Assembly (NCBI GenBank): GCA_900642245.1
Contig: CAAAJI010000053.1
Coordinates: 1 to 64,000 of the forward strand
Length of the DNA: 64,000 bases
Source of the DNA: Fragilaria radians
Lineage: Eukaryota > Bacillariophyta > Fragilariophyceae > Fragilariales > Fragilariaceae
Direction of reading: 5' to 3'
Each line of letters starts with the position of its first letter. Within the stretch, counting starts at the first letter, position 1. The position numbers were made by a program, and so were the translations under genes. Below are positions 1 through 11,760 of the stretch, one piece after another. Under the pieces are notes generated by a model that saw only the letters and a list, made by a program, of their open reading frames with translations, was not told the DNA's origin and ran no database searches.

Positions 1-550
1 AAATCAACGTTTCTTACAAACATCATCATCCCATATCATCTCTCCAAGCAGAACAAGTTCTGGAAAGGCATCTTCATAGTCTTGAATCCATTTTAAAAAA
101 CCTCCCCTATGACGCCTGTGGAAAACGGTAGTGATGACATTTTCAAGTTTCTTGATCCTAAGACTTTGACTACTATCTGTATCATATTGGTTAACTAACG
201 GATACCATGATCGGATGCCATCTTGTTTAATCCTATTTCCTACAACACCTTGTCATGCGCTCAATAATGCACCATATAATGCGCGTGTGTCTTTCTTAAT
301 CTGGGAGGCAGATGGCACTTCATCCAAGAAGTCTATGTAACATTCGGGTGCTCTTTCAAAGTTGCTGCTTGAAATTCTGGATCAATTAGATAACCTGCAC
401 CAATAATGTCATTCAAACATATTTCCTAGAAACTTCAAAACGGTCAAAACTTCCATCCCAAATGACTCTAGGGCTTACCACTTGGCGTCTTCCATCATTT
501 GCAGCTGCCTTAGCCACTGTCCTTGCCTTAATTGTATTCATAAAAGTATT
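1..550 (-). mobile_element. Decayed copia-type (CoDi-like) gag fragment
   Basis: Read on the minus strand, this stretch gives Gag-like peptides broken by stops and frame changes. Examples are RVIWDGSFDRFEVSRKYV, then IIGAGYLIDPEFQAA in the next frame, then DFLDEVPSASQIKKDTRALY and KLENVITTVFHRRHRGGFL. The order and spacing suit the capsid part of Gag from copia elements of diatoms, as recalled from that family. The piece runs off the left window edge, so pol may lie outside. In-frame stops (for instance TGA after RKYV and after the RALYGALLSA segment) show that it is dead. Its 5' region probably lies to the right (about 560-1640), where a block shared with a second copy near 16.3 kb is found. 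Confidence 0.6.
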
Positions 551-1019
551 GGGGTGGTCTGGCATTTGATTTTATTGTCGTAATCTGTATATGATAATTT
601 TGTAGCCTTGGATTCTTTAGAACTTACATACCTCCTATTTGTTTGCAAGGTTTTTTTTGTTCTTCAATCTTGATGACTTTCTGGGAACCTGCGTGGTGTC
701 CCTTAGGTCATTAGAGACCTCTCTAGTTGATCTTAATTCCATTTTAATCATGCTTAATATGGGACGTTTTTGTTTCGACTTTAAATGACGGATTTGATAT
801 ATCTGAAGAAGGTTTAGATTTAACAAACGACGGATTTTACTTAGATGAAGTTTTAGACTTAATAAAGTTAACTTAGCTAGGTAGAAAATTGATCAAATTA
901 GCCTATAACTGTTGAATTAAGGCCCTATCCGTAGGCTTAAGAATGCTAACCGTGGAATTTGGATGATGTTGACTGAAACTCCATAAAACTCTAACTAACT
1001 ATGGTAGTACACAACTGAG

Positions 1020-1199
1020 CCTGAGTAGGTAAAGGGAGTAAAGCTTCAGTTGAACTTGAGTTGGTAGAAGGCAACCACAGCCTGAGTAGATAAGAAGTAC
1101 AGCTGTAGTTGAACTTGAGTTAGTAGAAGACAACCACAGTCTGAGTAGTTAAGAGGTACAGCTGTAGTTCAACTTGAAGATTGGTAGAAGACAAGAGTG
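1020..1199. repeat. Three tandem copies of a ~60-bp unit
   Basis: Copies at about 1020-1080, 1081-1139 and 1140-1199 share the core CTGAGTAG, then GTTGAACTTGAG (GTTCAACTTGAAG in copy 3), then GGTAGAAG or AGTAGAAG. Copies 1 and 2 also share CAACCACAG. They diverge by scattered substitutions and 1-2 nt indels. The array sits in the probable 5' region of the decayed gag element to its left and contains no open frame. Confidence 0.8.
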
Positions 1200-1299
1200 A
1201 CCTGTGATGCCTGAAGCACGGGCACAATTAAACTTGACAGCTTGAAATCCCAGTAGACACGACCAGTGAAAGAACAGGAAAAAAACAGAAGACAGGAAG

Positions 1300-1470
1300 A
1301 CAATTGATAACTCTGGGTCTAGACCAGATTGCCAAATTTACATACCGCTTGGATGGGCCCCTTGTTGAGGGTAACGTATAGTGGTCAAACTCAAATAGAT
1401 TATACTGAATAGAGTGAAGTTTCAGTCCTTGTGACCTTCCAGCAAAGATCCCTGTGGATTCCAATGCCTG
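1300..1470 (-). repeat. Element 5'-region/LTR-like block, copy 1
   Basis: This block matches 16265-16440 in the same orientation and order. Shared stretches include GACCAGATT, GGATGG, TAGTGGTC or CGTGGTC, ATAGAGTGAA, TTTCAGT, CTTGTGACC and CCAGCAAAGATC. Both copies lie to the right of minus-strand Gag-like debris, as expected of the LTR or leader of one element family read on the minus strand. Exact LTR ends and target-site duplications could not be fixed. Confidence 0.6.
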
Positions 1471-1639
1471 CTCTACGTTGTTTAATTCTGGAGTCAGCTC
1501 ACCCGAAATTGCGGAGTTTTGTCCAAGTTTGCGCTTGGTCTATTTTATCGCTCAGGCCTAAGCCTCCACTTGCGGACTATTCAGCATCTATAGTCTGCCT
1601 TGCAACACCTTCACTCAAAAAGTAAATCCACAAGTGAAA

Positions 1640-2308
1640 AAACCTTAAGATGTGGCTTTTAAGGACTTGTATGCGCCCCAGGTTCCGAAAATCAACCCAG
1701 TGCTCACCAGGCCTGGGGCTTGTGCCTTCATGAGGGATTTTAGGTTTACTCCTCCACTCTGCAACTACTCCCGTTGCCCTTCACCATGTGTCCTGATAAA
1801 TTGAAAGGATAAATTAGTTCCAAAATAAAATTATGCTTTAAAAGAACATTTTGAGTCAATGGCCTTTTTTTGTTCCCAATACATTTTTCCAAAAAGCAAC
1901 ATGGTGGGGTGGGTAGCTCATGATCATTTGTCCAGTGGTATAATTTCAGAACCTCATGAATTGGTTGTCCTACTTGCTTGAGCCCATGACCTCTATTATC
2001 ACACAGACCTGCATCATTGGAATATCTCGTATTAGTGTGACCAAACCGAAGACTTTCAAATGAAGACATAATTACATTCTAAGTCAGGTCAACACCAAAA
2101 GAGATGAAATAAAGATAAAAGATGAATCTATCCCCTCATTGATAGGGGTTAGGGGTTAGGACACTTCCAAATTAGTTAACTACAGGAAACGCTGCAATAT
2201 CAACATTATCAAATGTTGATTTATATCGAAGTGGTTAAGTCTCTCGATTAATGGAATAGGCTACATTTATGGCTAGTTAAACTTCGTATCGATTTGACTG
2301 TACCATAT
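1640..2308. other. Intergenic, no gene recognised
   Basis: This stretch lies between the decayed element and the 3' end of the V-ATPase gene. The longest minus-strand frame (1746-2069, 107 codons) has no recognisable domain and no support from neighbours. A short direct repeat, GGGGTTAGGGGTTAGG-like, is present near 2148. Nothing else was recognised. Confidence 0.5.
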
Positions 2309-5034
2309 TTAAGCTTGAGAGTCTTTGATTATCTGCTTAAAAGAGTAAGGAGAGAAACGAACACCATCTGCCTTAAAGAACTTGTTCTGGAACTCAACCC
2401 AATGAAGACGAAGTGCGTGGAGAAAACACTCGAGGACGTCCATCATCAACAAAACTCCAAAAGTTACACCAGCGAAAACGCCAAAGCCAACGTAGGCAGC
2501 AACAAAATTCAAATTCAAAGTAGACAGCATGGCTTTCTCCCAGAAAACGGTTGCAAGTTCGGAGTGTGCAAGAGACAGCGCCCATAGACGAAGGTAAGAT
2601 GCTGTATTTGACACCATTCCTAGTACAAACTCAATAGTTTCGATTGCTTGATGAATCAAAATTTCACCAAAACCGTGCTCTTCGTGATCCTCATCGCCAT
2701 GCTCGTCATCTGACTGAGCATGTTGTGTGGTAGGAGCGTGACTGGCTCTAGAGAGGAAATAAGGTTTCGCAAGGAGAAGAATTGGGACTGATACCAGTGC
2801 GATCACAAGAAGGACGTTCTGAACATCTGCCTGACCCTCATACAAAGGTTCATCTACATCTCCTGGTTGAAGCGCGATGTTGATCAAAGTGGTAATCAAA
2901 TTCGGTGGCTGGCAACCATCACCTGAGCCTCCATAATCCAATGGGCATTTTGCTACCGTATTGTCATTCCCTGTGCAAGAATAACCCCATGGTGTACAAG
3001 TTCCGTCACCAGACTTGTCACAAACAGTCCACTCACCCAAATAGTCAGAGCTACCCCAGGTATCTCCTGCTGGGTCTAAGCATGTTGCAGAGAGCATTCT
3101 AGAATTCCAATTTATACTCCATTTCATGAAGATAAGTATAATCATGTAAACAAATAGAGATGAAGCAAAGGCCACCATAGGAACAACTTCGAAAAAGAAA
3201 TCTAGTTTCTCACCAAAATAGATTGCGTTCGCTCCTTTCAAACATGTTCCGGCAAACATCTGAATGATTCCAAAAATGACACTCAATTTCATCTTGAAGG
3301 AGTTGAAAAAAAGAAGTTCATTTGATGCAATATGCCACATGGGGTCAAGTCCGAAAGGGTAAACAGATGTATCAGAACCGTAAGCACCCGTAGAACTTGC
3401 CATTTCACCTTCTTCAACTTTGTTCTCAGCTTGTCCCTCAAATTCCCAACGGGATCCGAAAACATTGAGACCGAGCGAAAACATGTCATTGTAGATGCAT
3501 CCTGCATAAATTGCAAAGAACCCCATCATAACAATCATATACCTTCCTGCGTGCATGCCTGCCGCCATTTCACTAAGCCGAGATTCTTCGTTTTTCTTCT
3601 CATTCAGAATAAGGAGCAGTCCCATGGAAAAGAGGAAAAGACCATGCCCTATATCGCCATACATAACTCCGAAAAGAAATGGAAATGTGGCTGCAGTGAA
3701 AAGAGCCGGATTCGCCTCCCTGTAACGAGGAATTCCGTATGTGTTCACAAACTCCTGATAGCCGAAAGTAAACTTATTTGTCACAAAATGAGTAGGTGGC
3801 GTTGGCCAAGGTTGAGGTACATGGTCAACCAAAGAGGGCATTGCCATATCCATGTTGGCATGAGCCCTATTAACGATAACCCGCACATCGTCCATCGAAT
3901 CGGCTATTACCCAACCTTCTCCGCGAAGCATACCGGAAACATCTGCTTTAAACTGGTTAAGAGAGTGGTAAATGGCTTTTTCACGTAGAACCAACCAATT
4001 CCACCTCTCGATGTTTTTCGAGAGTAATTTGCAGAGTCGAAGACGAGCATCTTGATTTTTCAAAAGAACTGTCCTGGAATCTACTAGTTCTTGAGCATTT
4101 TCTGTCAACATACGATCTACAGATGTTGCATCATCCATGTCAGGAAGTGCATAGCGATGCGCTTCAAAAGCATCGCATATCTTCTTAAGTTTATTTTCAA
4201 TGGAAGCAGATTTGTAGAAAATGATAAAAACACTTTTTTCAACCAGACATCCGGTCATGGGATCAGTGATGGGCTGCTTAATAGGTGCGAATCTGAGATA
4301 ACAGTTACCTCGAGAAGATCGAAATACCATGCGTTCAAAACTTGACTTCTCCTCAGTCGCTACCACTCCCGTGATACTAGAAAATCGCATGTCTACATCC
4401 ACTGCCGTGGCACCTCCTTCAGCCTGAAGAAGGTTAGAAGTCCTGTCATCATCGACAGTACGAGCTCCGCTTGTGATCTCAGATACAGCAAGCCTGGGTG
4501 CATCGGTCATAAAAAACCGACGAGCCTTTTCCAAAACTTCTTGTAATTCAACTTTTTCATTGTATTCCCTTGTAAGCTGTTCGCTGTACTTGCCTAAGTC
4601 ACGAAGTTGAGTCTCGTATCCATCTAGTTCTACCTCCATGCTTTCGAGAAGCTTTGCACCAGATGTATCCTCGTTTGAATCTTGGTTAGGACTTTCAAGA
4701 AATGATTCAATAGTCCCTGCAGGTTCTATCTCGATATCGAAGTTATCGCACTCATGGGAAAAGTATCGAATCTTACGTTCCAAATCGTCGCATCGCTTTA
4801 CAAAAGAAACGTAACGGCGCTGGAAGGGGGTCAAATCTGGATTCAACTAAGGATTGAAAAGGAATCAGCAAGGCTATGAAACGGTTTAGGTAACAAAAAA
4901 GTCTATAACCGACTTACATCAGTGAACTGAATGGCACCAATCTTCCCAAGCTGTCCTAGGCAATCATGAGCAGCATCTTCATTGACAATCAAGGAGACGT
5001 ACTCCATGGGCTCGGATCGAAACCAACGAGCCAT
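2309..5034 (-). CDS. V-type proton ATPase V0 subunit a (884 aa, 2 exons)
   Basis: This is subunit a of the membrane V0 sector, whose half-channels and essential Arg move protons across acidic compartments (vacuole, Golgi, in diatoms probably also the silica vesicle). Exon 1 is 4918-5034 and exon 2 is 2309-4846. The 71-nt intron (donor GTAAGT, acceptor TTAG) joins ...AIQFTD to LNPDLTPFQRRYV, restoring the family signature. The N-terminal ~395 residues are cytosolic, with coiled coil. The membrane half begins near FTFGYQEFVNTYGIPRY and includes FPFLFGVMYGDIGHG. The key Arg lies in SYLRLWALSLAH at about residue 792. Unusual is a Cys-rich segment at about residues 627-684, between two membrane stretches, where yeast and animal homologues have a shorter loop. 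ATG 5034 is chosen because MARWFRSEPMEYVSLIV matches the family N-terminus. Identity is certain. Confidence 0.95.
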
Positions 5035-7146
5035 CTTTAAAAATAAACTTCTTGTTACACTTCGTTGTGTAAAACAAATGAAGCAAATTTGGTTCTTAGA
5101 AAGGGAGATATCACTTTGTCGCCAACAGCATTTTGGCGAACACCCCTCATTATTCGCAAGAACCAATATTATGGAAAAACGGTTAGATGTTAACGCGTAT
5201 TTTCATCTCCAATGACAAAATGTACGGTTTGAAAATTGATTTTAAGAGTTGGAAGTCACATATCATAGAGAATAGGGCCTACCCTTAAAGCTCTTCTAAG
5301 AGAAGCAATTAACAATCAAGCAGTTATTAATGGGTCAATATTGTACAAGCATGCAATAATGTATAAGATACCTCAGCAAGGTATATATATCTGATGCTGC
5401 CCTAAACAAGTATCAAGGTACATAGGGGATATTGTCATTTACATGAATGCTTCTCCTCTAGCCTTAATCAAATATCTGTTCATGAAGTTTTCGCTAAAAT
5501 TAAGGTCATTTCAGTGGAGAGGTAAAAGAAGAGAATGGGAATTGCCAGATAGTGACCTTTTTAGAGATGTTCATTAGGCTAGAGCACACGTCCAACCGTT
5601 ATATCCAAGCTCAGAAGGAATACTTGCGATGATGACTGCTAATGGGTCTAAGTACTTTAATACAGAGGCCTGCAAAGATTAAATGAGCCTAAACCCTCTT
5701 TTATTTCTTTTCAAGAGTAATTCACGAGCACTGGGGCAAAGATGACATTGCTTCTAAGACAAGTCAGGGTGTAATGGTTATCTTTGATGAGATTTTTGAG
5801 GCCATCAATTAAAAAAATCTCCTATTGAGGAGTCATTAAAATTCTAGAACCAGTCCTTTCAACATATTTATAACAAAACGATTAATTCAATTTCGACAGA
5901 GCACTATACCATTATGATATATAATCCAATTATTGAATACATTATCCAGTTAACGCAGGTTGTAAAATCTTTGTTTGCGACTCTCTTAAAAAGCATTATC
6001 TTTACTTGAATAATCAAATCTTACCAATTTTACTATGCTTTAATACATGACCTGTTGGCTCGAGGATCAGTCGTCAGAATACTATATTCAATGGCTGGAT
6101 GAAATAATCCACATTTAGAACTACTGGACCATAAGATTTATGAGAAAGCAAAAAGACAATCTATGTCTTCATCACTGCTAACGGTTAAGTTTATTTCTTT
6201 AGAATGGAGAGATTCCATCTCTCTCTTCTAAAATTTTTTAAAATCAGACTTCGATAGTCCCCATAAAATGAAAAGAAATGTGTGTATGTTGAGAGTCTAT
6301 GAGCGATACTCAGTCAATAAATGATTTGATGGATTATGTGATGTATCTGCACACCTGTATCAGAGATGTCCCTTACTCCTAGTTCATGTAGACAAACGAC
6401 TTTATTCTTTGTAGTAAGCAACTATTTGTTTTGGTATTGAAAGCGAAGTGAACCATCACCAAGTATCACTATGGTTAGGTGATAGGGAGGAGAAGGATAG
6501 AGCAATACTGGAAACGGCTTAAACATGAAATTATATCAACTTCCGTTGCTTTCAAGCCAAGAGCAGAATACACCTAAAACTTCATTTCTGATGCCAAAGT
6601 TCAGAAACGGTATCAAAATGCAATTTTGCAATCTAGAAGATGTTAACAAGGTGTGGGGCATTCTTCTAATTATCAAATTGTTGATTTCATGTGAATCCTC
6701 ATGACTCGGTATTTTTTTTGGTGGCAAGTTTCTGAAATCTGTAATGGCTCAAAGGAATTCTTTTTTTGACACTTGAACTAAAGAATAGACTTGAACTAAA
6801 CCGACCGCTTCGTTTCCCAAGAGTAGAATCATTATTTCCTAAGTTTACAATGGCACGAAAGAATCCTTGCTTGCCACAAGATATACATGCGTTGGGAGAA
6901 GAAAGGTGGCTAAGTTAAGGGCAAGAAAATTGTGTATAAGTTCCCCCTCTTGAAAATTTTTATGTTGTCACGGAAATTTGAAGTACAAGCCATATCCTTT
7001 CAGTCTATTGCAGGAGACATATTCTCTTACGGCTTAGACTTCCTCAACAATACTATACGAGAAAAACTGGTTGCATTCGGATGATGCTTACACATGAATG
7101 ACTACATCGTGTAGAGTAAAATGAATTGCTGTTAACCTAGAGTGTT
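5035..7146. other. AT-rich intergenic spacer
   Basis: About 2.1 kb between V-ATPase subunit a and the 3' end of SmD3. No frame longer than 63 codons shows recognisable sequence, and no tRNA or repeat was recognised. The V-ATPase promoter should lie within the first few hundred bases after 5034. Confidence 0.5.
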
Positions 7147-7844
7147 TCACCTAATTGGACCGTATTGACCAGGAGTACCGAAGGGTGCCCTTTGCGCTTG
7201 TGTTGGAGGTCCAGATCCTCGACCGCCCATACCACCACCTCTTCCAAAATCAGTTCGACCTGCATTTCCTCTCCCTTGGTCATTTCTTCCACCGAATCTG
7301 CCCCTCCCAGCAAAACCACCCTGTCTTCGCTCTTGAGCCTTTCTCAAAATAGCTGCTGCTTGGCCTACTGCTGCTCCAACTCCTTCTGGAGGAGCCCCAC
7401 CATGTTTCCGCCAGTGTTTGATCCTAATCAACGTGCATTGCCATGTGAGGAAGAATCACGAGGTTAGCAAATCCGGAAACCATCATGACTCACCTCGGAA
7501 CGATTCAAACGTAAAATCAAGATAAAGCGCTCACTGTGTTTCAGGAATGAAGATGTTTCGCTATATACTTACCGATTGAACATGGGAGCATGCTGTAACA
7601 TATCCGGAAGAACAATGAATACAATCTCTGGGCCTCGAAGATAAACCTGCTTCGCTTTTCGCTTGACACCGTTTACATCGGTCACAACAGCATTCTGAAT
7701 GTACAAATTCATCATATCTTCCGCTTCAAATAATAGACCACGAATGAGCTCCCCTTTTTTGGTTTCCACAGTCACTACTGCTCCCTCGGCATCATGTAGT
7801 AGGACGATAGGAATTCCAACTCGATTATTTCCGACGACGGACAT
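7147..7844 (-). CDS. SNRPD3: Small nuclear ribonucleoprotein SmD3 (182 aa, 2 exons)
   Basis: This core Sm protein belongs to the heptameric ring on U1, U2, U4 and U5 snRNAs and acts in nuclear pre-mRNA splicing. Exon 1 (7573-7844) carries the whole Sm fold: GIPIVLLHDAEGAVVTVETKKG (Sm1), then NLYIQNAVVTDVNG and VYLRGPEIVFIVLPDML (Sm2), very close to the SmD3 pattern. Exon 2 (7147-7423) adds an Arg/Gly-rich tail with RG and GRGG runs, as in SmD3 where such Arg are dimethylated. The 149-nt intron (7424-7572, donor GTAAGT) joins ...APMFN to RIKHWRKHGG in frame. The protein is longer than animal SmD3 (about 126 aa) because of the extended tail with a GPPTQAQRAPFGTPGQYGP end. ATG 7844 gives a complete Sm fold. 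Confidence 0.95.
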
Positions 7845-9903
7845 TGAATTTCACCTGCATAAAGAGATTCAATACGATGAAGCAGTGAGACTTGTAGTAG
7901 CAATGAAAGAACGATGGAGTGATGAATCCTTGTGTTAAGAAAGCATCAATATCGGAATATCGAGCTTTTCTTTTTACCGAGTACTAGTCTTTCCTTCCGT
8001 ATCTACACGGATGGACCAGGATATGATAAGTCGCCACCAAACCGCTAACCTTACAGCTGAAAAGTCTTTGCCACATAAATGACATAATTCCATTCCATAA
8101 CTGCACACCCACTGAGTATCACTCTAGAGGATGAAGAAAAATTTATGTAGATTTCTTTCTTTTAAATGAAGGTATCCGGCTATTGAGGGGTTACATCCTA
8201 AGATATAGGTATTAGTCAGCTTGCATATCATTTTCCAGGCTTTGCATTTTGAAATAGATTGAGGAAGCTAAACGAATTTGGCAACATTATGAGTTGTTAT
8301 TTAATGGTGCATTTATCAAAAAAGACGAAAAAATCATTGTGTTTGAAATCAAGAAACATGCAAATCAAATAGAACTAGTCGAAGGAAAAAAGTATGATCA
8401 CGTCATACAAATACTTCTGGACAAAAAGTTCCAATGTATACATGACTTCCTTTTCTTTTCAATTGAGCGATTCCAAGGACTAAATTCACAAGCTTATAAT
8501 GTTGCCTACATTTTTGGATCATCTTTCTTAGTTACTCAAAACAAACGTTAAAGTCAATTCCCATTTCAGAGTTGTCAGAACGAGCATTTGTGATTCACCC
8601 TAACTATTCGACAATAATGCGTCAACTAGTAACTCTTGAAATAATTCGAGGCACCACCGAGGGTTTGAGGAAAGCTCACCTATTTGCTTGCTACGAGATT
8701 TAGAAATCTAAGAAAGGCAGCGCTCCTTTGTAAATGACAGGACATTATAAATTACGCAGTAATTCTAATGTTAGATCAATAGCAATTCTGGATGCATCTA
8801 ATCATCACAGAATTCTCAAGCTTGGAAATCCATGTGAAGGTAAGCCTTTTATTTTGAAGATTCTTTCTGCTGTGAACTGCTGCTATTTTACTGAATCATT
8901 AGAACGATCGTCGTCCATATGCACAGTTACTTCAAATTTTTTCAGATAATGTATGCCATTGTCAATTCTTGGCTTGCGATGCTGGGGGTACCTTATCCAA
9001 TAATCACTATAATTGTTTGCTCCTATGGCTAAATATGTTCGCTAGAAATCAGGTTTAGGTGGATGTCATGCACCATTTTAACCAAATAATTCTATGAGTT
9101 GATCTAGATGGCCAATCTTCTTGAAAGGAAAGGTCAGAAGCGTTTTTTCTTCATACTAAACAAAGTGTCTAATCTAGTTTTTCTCACTGAAGATATTTGT
9201 TGGATTATATGCCTCTTTTGCTTCCTAATTTAAATCCATAGGATATAAGTGTTTGCATAGATGCCTGAGTAACTTGTTAATAACTTTGCAAACATCTTCC
9301 CCTTAATGTAAAGATGAAGTAGGAGCTGGCTGAACTGCAAATTCTCGCGCTGCTGACGATCTATAGTTTGCATTTGTGAGGAGTATAATCATTCCCAGGG
9401 GCAATTCCTTTACTTGAACTCTTTTCAACATCGGAGCAAAGCATGTTATTCCATAGACTATATGAATTTGTATGGTCTATATGAATAACAGCCTTTTTAT
9501 TACGGTTGTTTTTACCAGCAGGAGCAACTTCCATGCTGTTTACAGATAGGCATTCTAATTCATCTAATGGAGGAGATCAATCCTGGTTATTGTATTTTGA
9601 GCCATGCAGTTGTAATTGTGGCTCTAAAATCTGTACTTGGTTTCATCACTATGCTTATGCAAGTTTGGTGGATAAAGATATCGAGTATCCAAGACCAAAC
9701 TACCTCAACCATTGAAATTGTGTTGCTAGTATTGATTGAATACTACTCGTATACTCCAACCAAGATCACACGGAAAACGTGAAAATGCATAAGACTACTG
9801 CAAGTGCAACAACTTAGTCGGAATTTCAAGAACAGTAAATATCTTTCAAATTTCCCAAACTAAAACGAAGCGACTTCAACAAGGTCGAGGTGCTTTTTGT
9901 TCA
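7845..9903. other. AT-rich intergenic spacer
   Basis: This spacer separates divergent SmD3 and the metallophosphatase, so it should hold both promoters. Short open frames at 8294-8551 and 9506-9782 have no recognisable domain and no conserved-looking motifs. The direct repeat TATGAATTTGTATGGTCTATATGAA near 9460-9485 is minor. Nothing else was seen. Confidence 0.5.
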
Positions 9904-11571
9904 ATGTCCAATTTCGCTCAAATTCGTTTGGTTGCCATTAACGATGTTTATGAGTTGACAAATCTGCCAAAGCTTCAAACGTTTTTATCAAGGCTGTCTC
10001 CGTCGCCTGTGGCCGTAATTTTAGCCGGTGATTTTTTATCTCCTTCTCCACTTTCTTCCATAGATGGCGGTCGAGGAATGGTCTCAACTCTAAGAGCTGT
10101 TGGACTTACACATTGCTCGTTTGGAAATCACGAGGCCGACTTAAAAACTAGTTCCCTTCGTGATCGTGTGAGAGAGCTATCGCGTTCGGTTAAGGTTCTA
10201 AATTCAAATATGCTAAATCCTCTGCCCAAGTCAGAATGGTTTAGATATTTACCTACGAAACCTTTTGATATCATTCAATCTCCTTGTCAAAACGTTCGCG
10301 TTGCACTTCTTGGCTTACTAAGTGAAGAACCAGGTATGACGCGAGACGGCACCTTTAAGGGTGTACCGATTGATAACATGAATCAAGTATATATCGATTA
10401 TTGCCGAAAACTTGTCCCATCCGTTGCAAACATGGTTATTCCAGTAACGCATGCATCGCTCAACCGAGATCTAAATTTAGCGTCATTTATGGCGTTGAAT
10501 ACAGGAAATGGTTTGATAATTGGGGGACACGAGCATGAACCAATCGATCATTCTGTTAGGGACGAAACCTCTTGCGTTAGGATTTTAAAAGCGGGTACGG
10601 ATGCTCAATCTGCATCACTAATTGATTTAAATTTTGAGATTTCAGAGTCATCGGTTGAGCTTGCATCCATAGATTATAACTTGGTAAACCTTACGCACTA
10701 TGAAGACTCACCGGTTGTGAAAAATATTGTAAAATCTCATATGAATGTCATAACGGAAATGGAGAACGAGATAGTTGCTGATTGCACTTCGATGCTTCCT
10801 CCAGGTAAGGCACTTAGTTCAGAACGAACCAGATATCAACAAACAACTATCGGGGCATTCTTCTGCCAGGCGGTTAAGGAAGAGCTAGAAACAGATGTTG
10901 CAATCATTAACGGGGCAACAATCAAAGGTGGTGCAACTTATCTAAATAACAAAGTAAGCTACGCAGAGCTAAGGAAAGAGCTTCCCTTTCCAACAAAAAT
11001 GGTCGTAGTCGAGATGACACGGGCTGAGTTGGAGAGTGCAATTCAATATTCACGGACTCATACCGATGATGGAGTTAAGCTAACTGATCAGGATGCTGAT
11101 GTACCTCGTCGTGGATTCCTTCAAGTTGATTGGGATTACAATCTGAATCCTTCCTTTGAGAAAGACCAAAGTGATATTCTTCAAGTAGCACTGCCGAGGA
11201 ATTTGATGGCTGGATTTTGCAACATCGTACCCCTAGTGCAAGTTGGAGAACGGCTAAAAGAGAACAATGTTTTCCCAGGTGCCGATGATTTCGTTCCAGC
11301 GCTCGACCTTGTTGTTAGACACTGTTCCAAACATCGGTGGTCCGATTTTTTGAAGAACTCACCCAAGTTCAATGACCTTGATTTGAATCATGATGGTGTC
11401 CTTGATCGCCATGAAGTAAAAATGATGATGAAAAAATGGCTACAAAAAGAACCTCCAGATTTCGTAGTTGATGACATGATTTCCTCCATAGATGCGGATG
11501 AAAATGGAGTGATTGATGTTGGAGAGTTTAGCTATCTTCTAGCAACGGCAGAAAGGAAGCAAAGGTGGTAA
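9904..11571 (+). CDS. 5'-nucleotidase/UshA-family metallophosphatase with C-terminal EF-hand pair (555 aa)
   Basis: A single-exon gene. The N-terminal calcineurin-like metallophosphoesterase domain shows IRLVAINDVYEL (metal-binding Asp14), AGDFLSPSPLSS (about 41-52), FGNHEAD (about 73-79) and GGHEHEP (about 205). It is the branch in which NDVYEL replaces the usual NDxH. The 5'-nucleotidase C-terminal domain follows (TTIGAFFCQAVKEEL, INGATIKGG, SYAELRKELPFPTKMV). The last ~65 residues hold two canonical EF-hand loops, DLNHDGVLDRHE and DADENGVIDVGE. The enzyme probably hydrolyses a phosphoester such as a nucleotide, and calcium may tune it (inference). No signal peptide is seen, so it is probably cytosolic. 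ATG 9904 starts right before the first core strand. It is convergent with the FabD gene, 189 bp away. Confidence 0.9.
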   Translation: MSNFAQIRLVAINDVYELTNLPKLQTFLSRLSPSPVAVILAGDFLSPSPLSSIDGGRGMVSTLRAVGLTHCSFGNHEADLKTSSLRDRVRELSRSVKVLNSNMLNPLPKSEWFRYLPTKPFDIIQSPCQNVRVALLGLLSEEPGMTRDGTFKGVPIDNMNQVYIDYCRKLVPSVANMVIPVTHASLNRDLNLASFMALNTGNGLIIGGHEHEPIDHSVRDETSCVRILKAGTDAQSASLIDLNFEISESSVELASIDYNLVNLTHYEDSPVVKNIVKSHMNVITEMENEIVADCTSMLPPGKALSSERTRYQQTTIGAFFCQAVKEELETDVAIINGATIKGGATYLNNKVSYAELRKELPFPTKMVVVEMTRAELESAIQYSRTHTDDGVKLTDQDADVPRRGFLQVDWDYNLNPSFEKDQSDILQVALPRNLMAGFCNIVPLVQVGERLKENNVFPGADDFVPALDLVVRHCSKHRWSDFLKNSPKFNDLDLNHDGVLDRHEVKMMMKKWLQKEPPDFVVDDMISSIDADENGVIDVGEFSYLLATAERKQRW

Positions 11572-11760
11572 TCGACTGGTTGCCTCCCTTCAATATGCCA
11601 TTTAGTGGTTGTTAAGTTATAGTGTATACTAGAGAAATTGATAACTAGATGAACCCTCCGTCCACGTATTCTTTTCCTATATCTACGGGGTTTTATTCTG
11701 GAAATTAAGTAAATTATTTCAATTATTGTGTAATAGCTTGGGATCGATTGATCATGTTTT

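Noticed and set aside
3332..3988. 218-codon plus-strand frame
   Set aside because: It is antisense to the V-ATPase subunit a exon, whose minus-strand protein is unambiguous.
7155..7467. Plus-strand frames of 65 and 100 codons
   Set aside because: They are shadows of the SmD3 Arg/Gly-rich exon.
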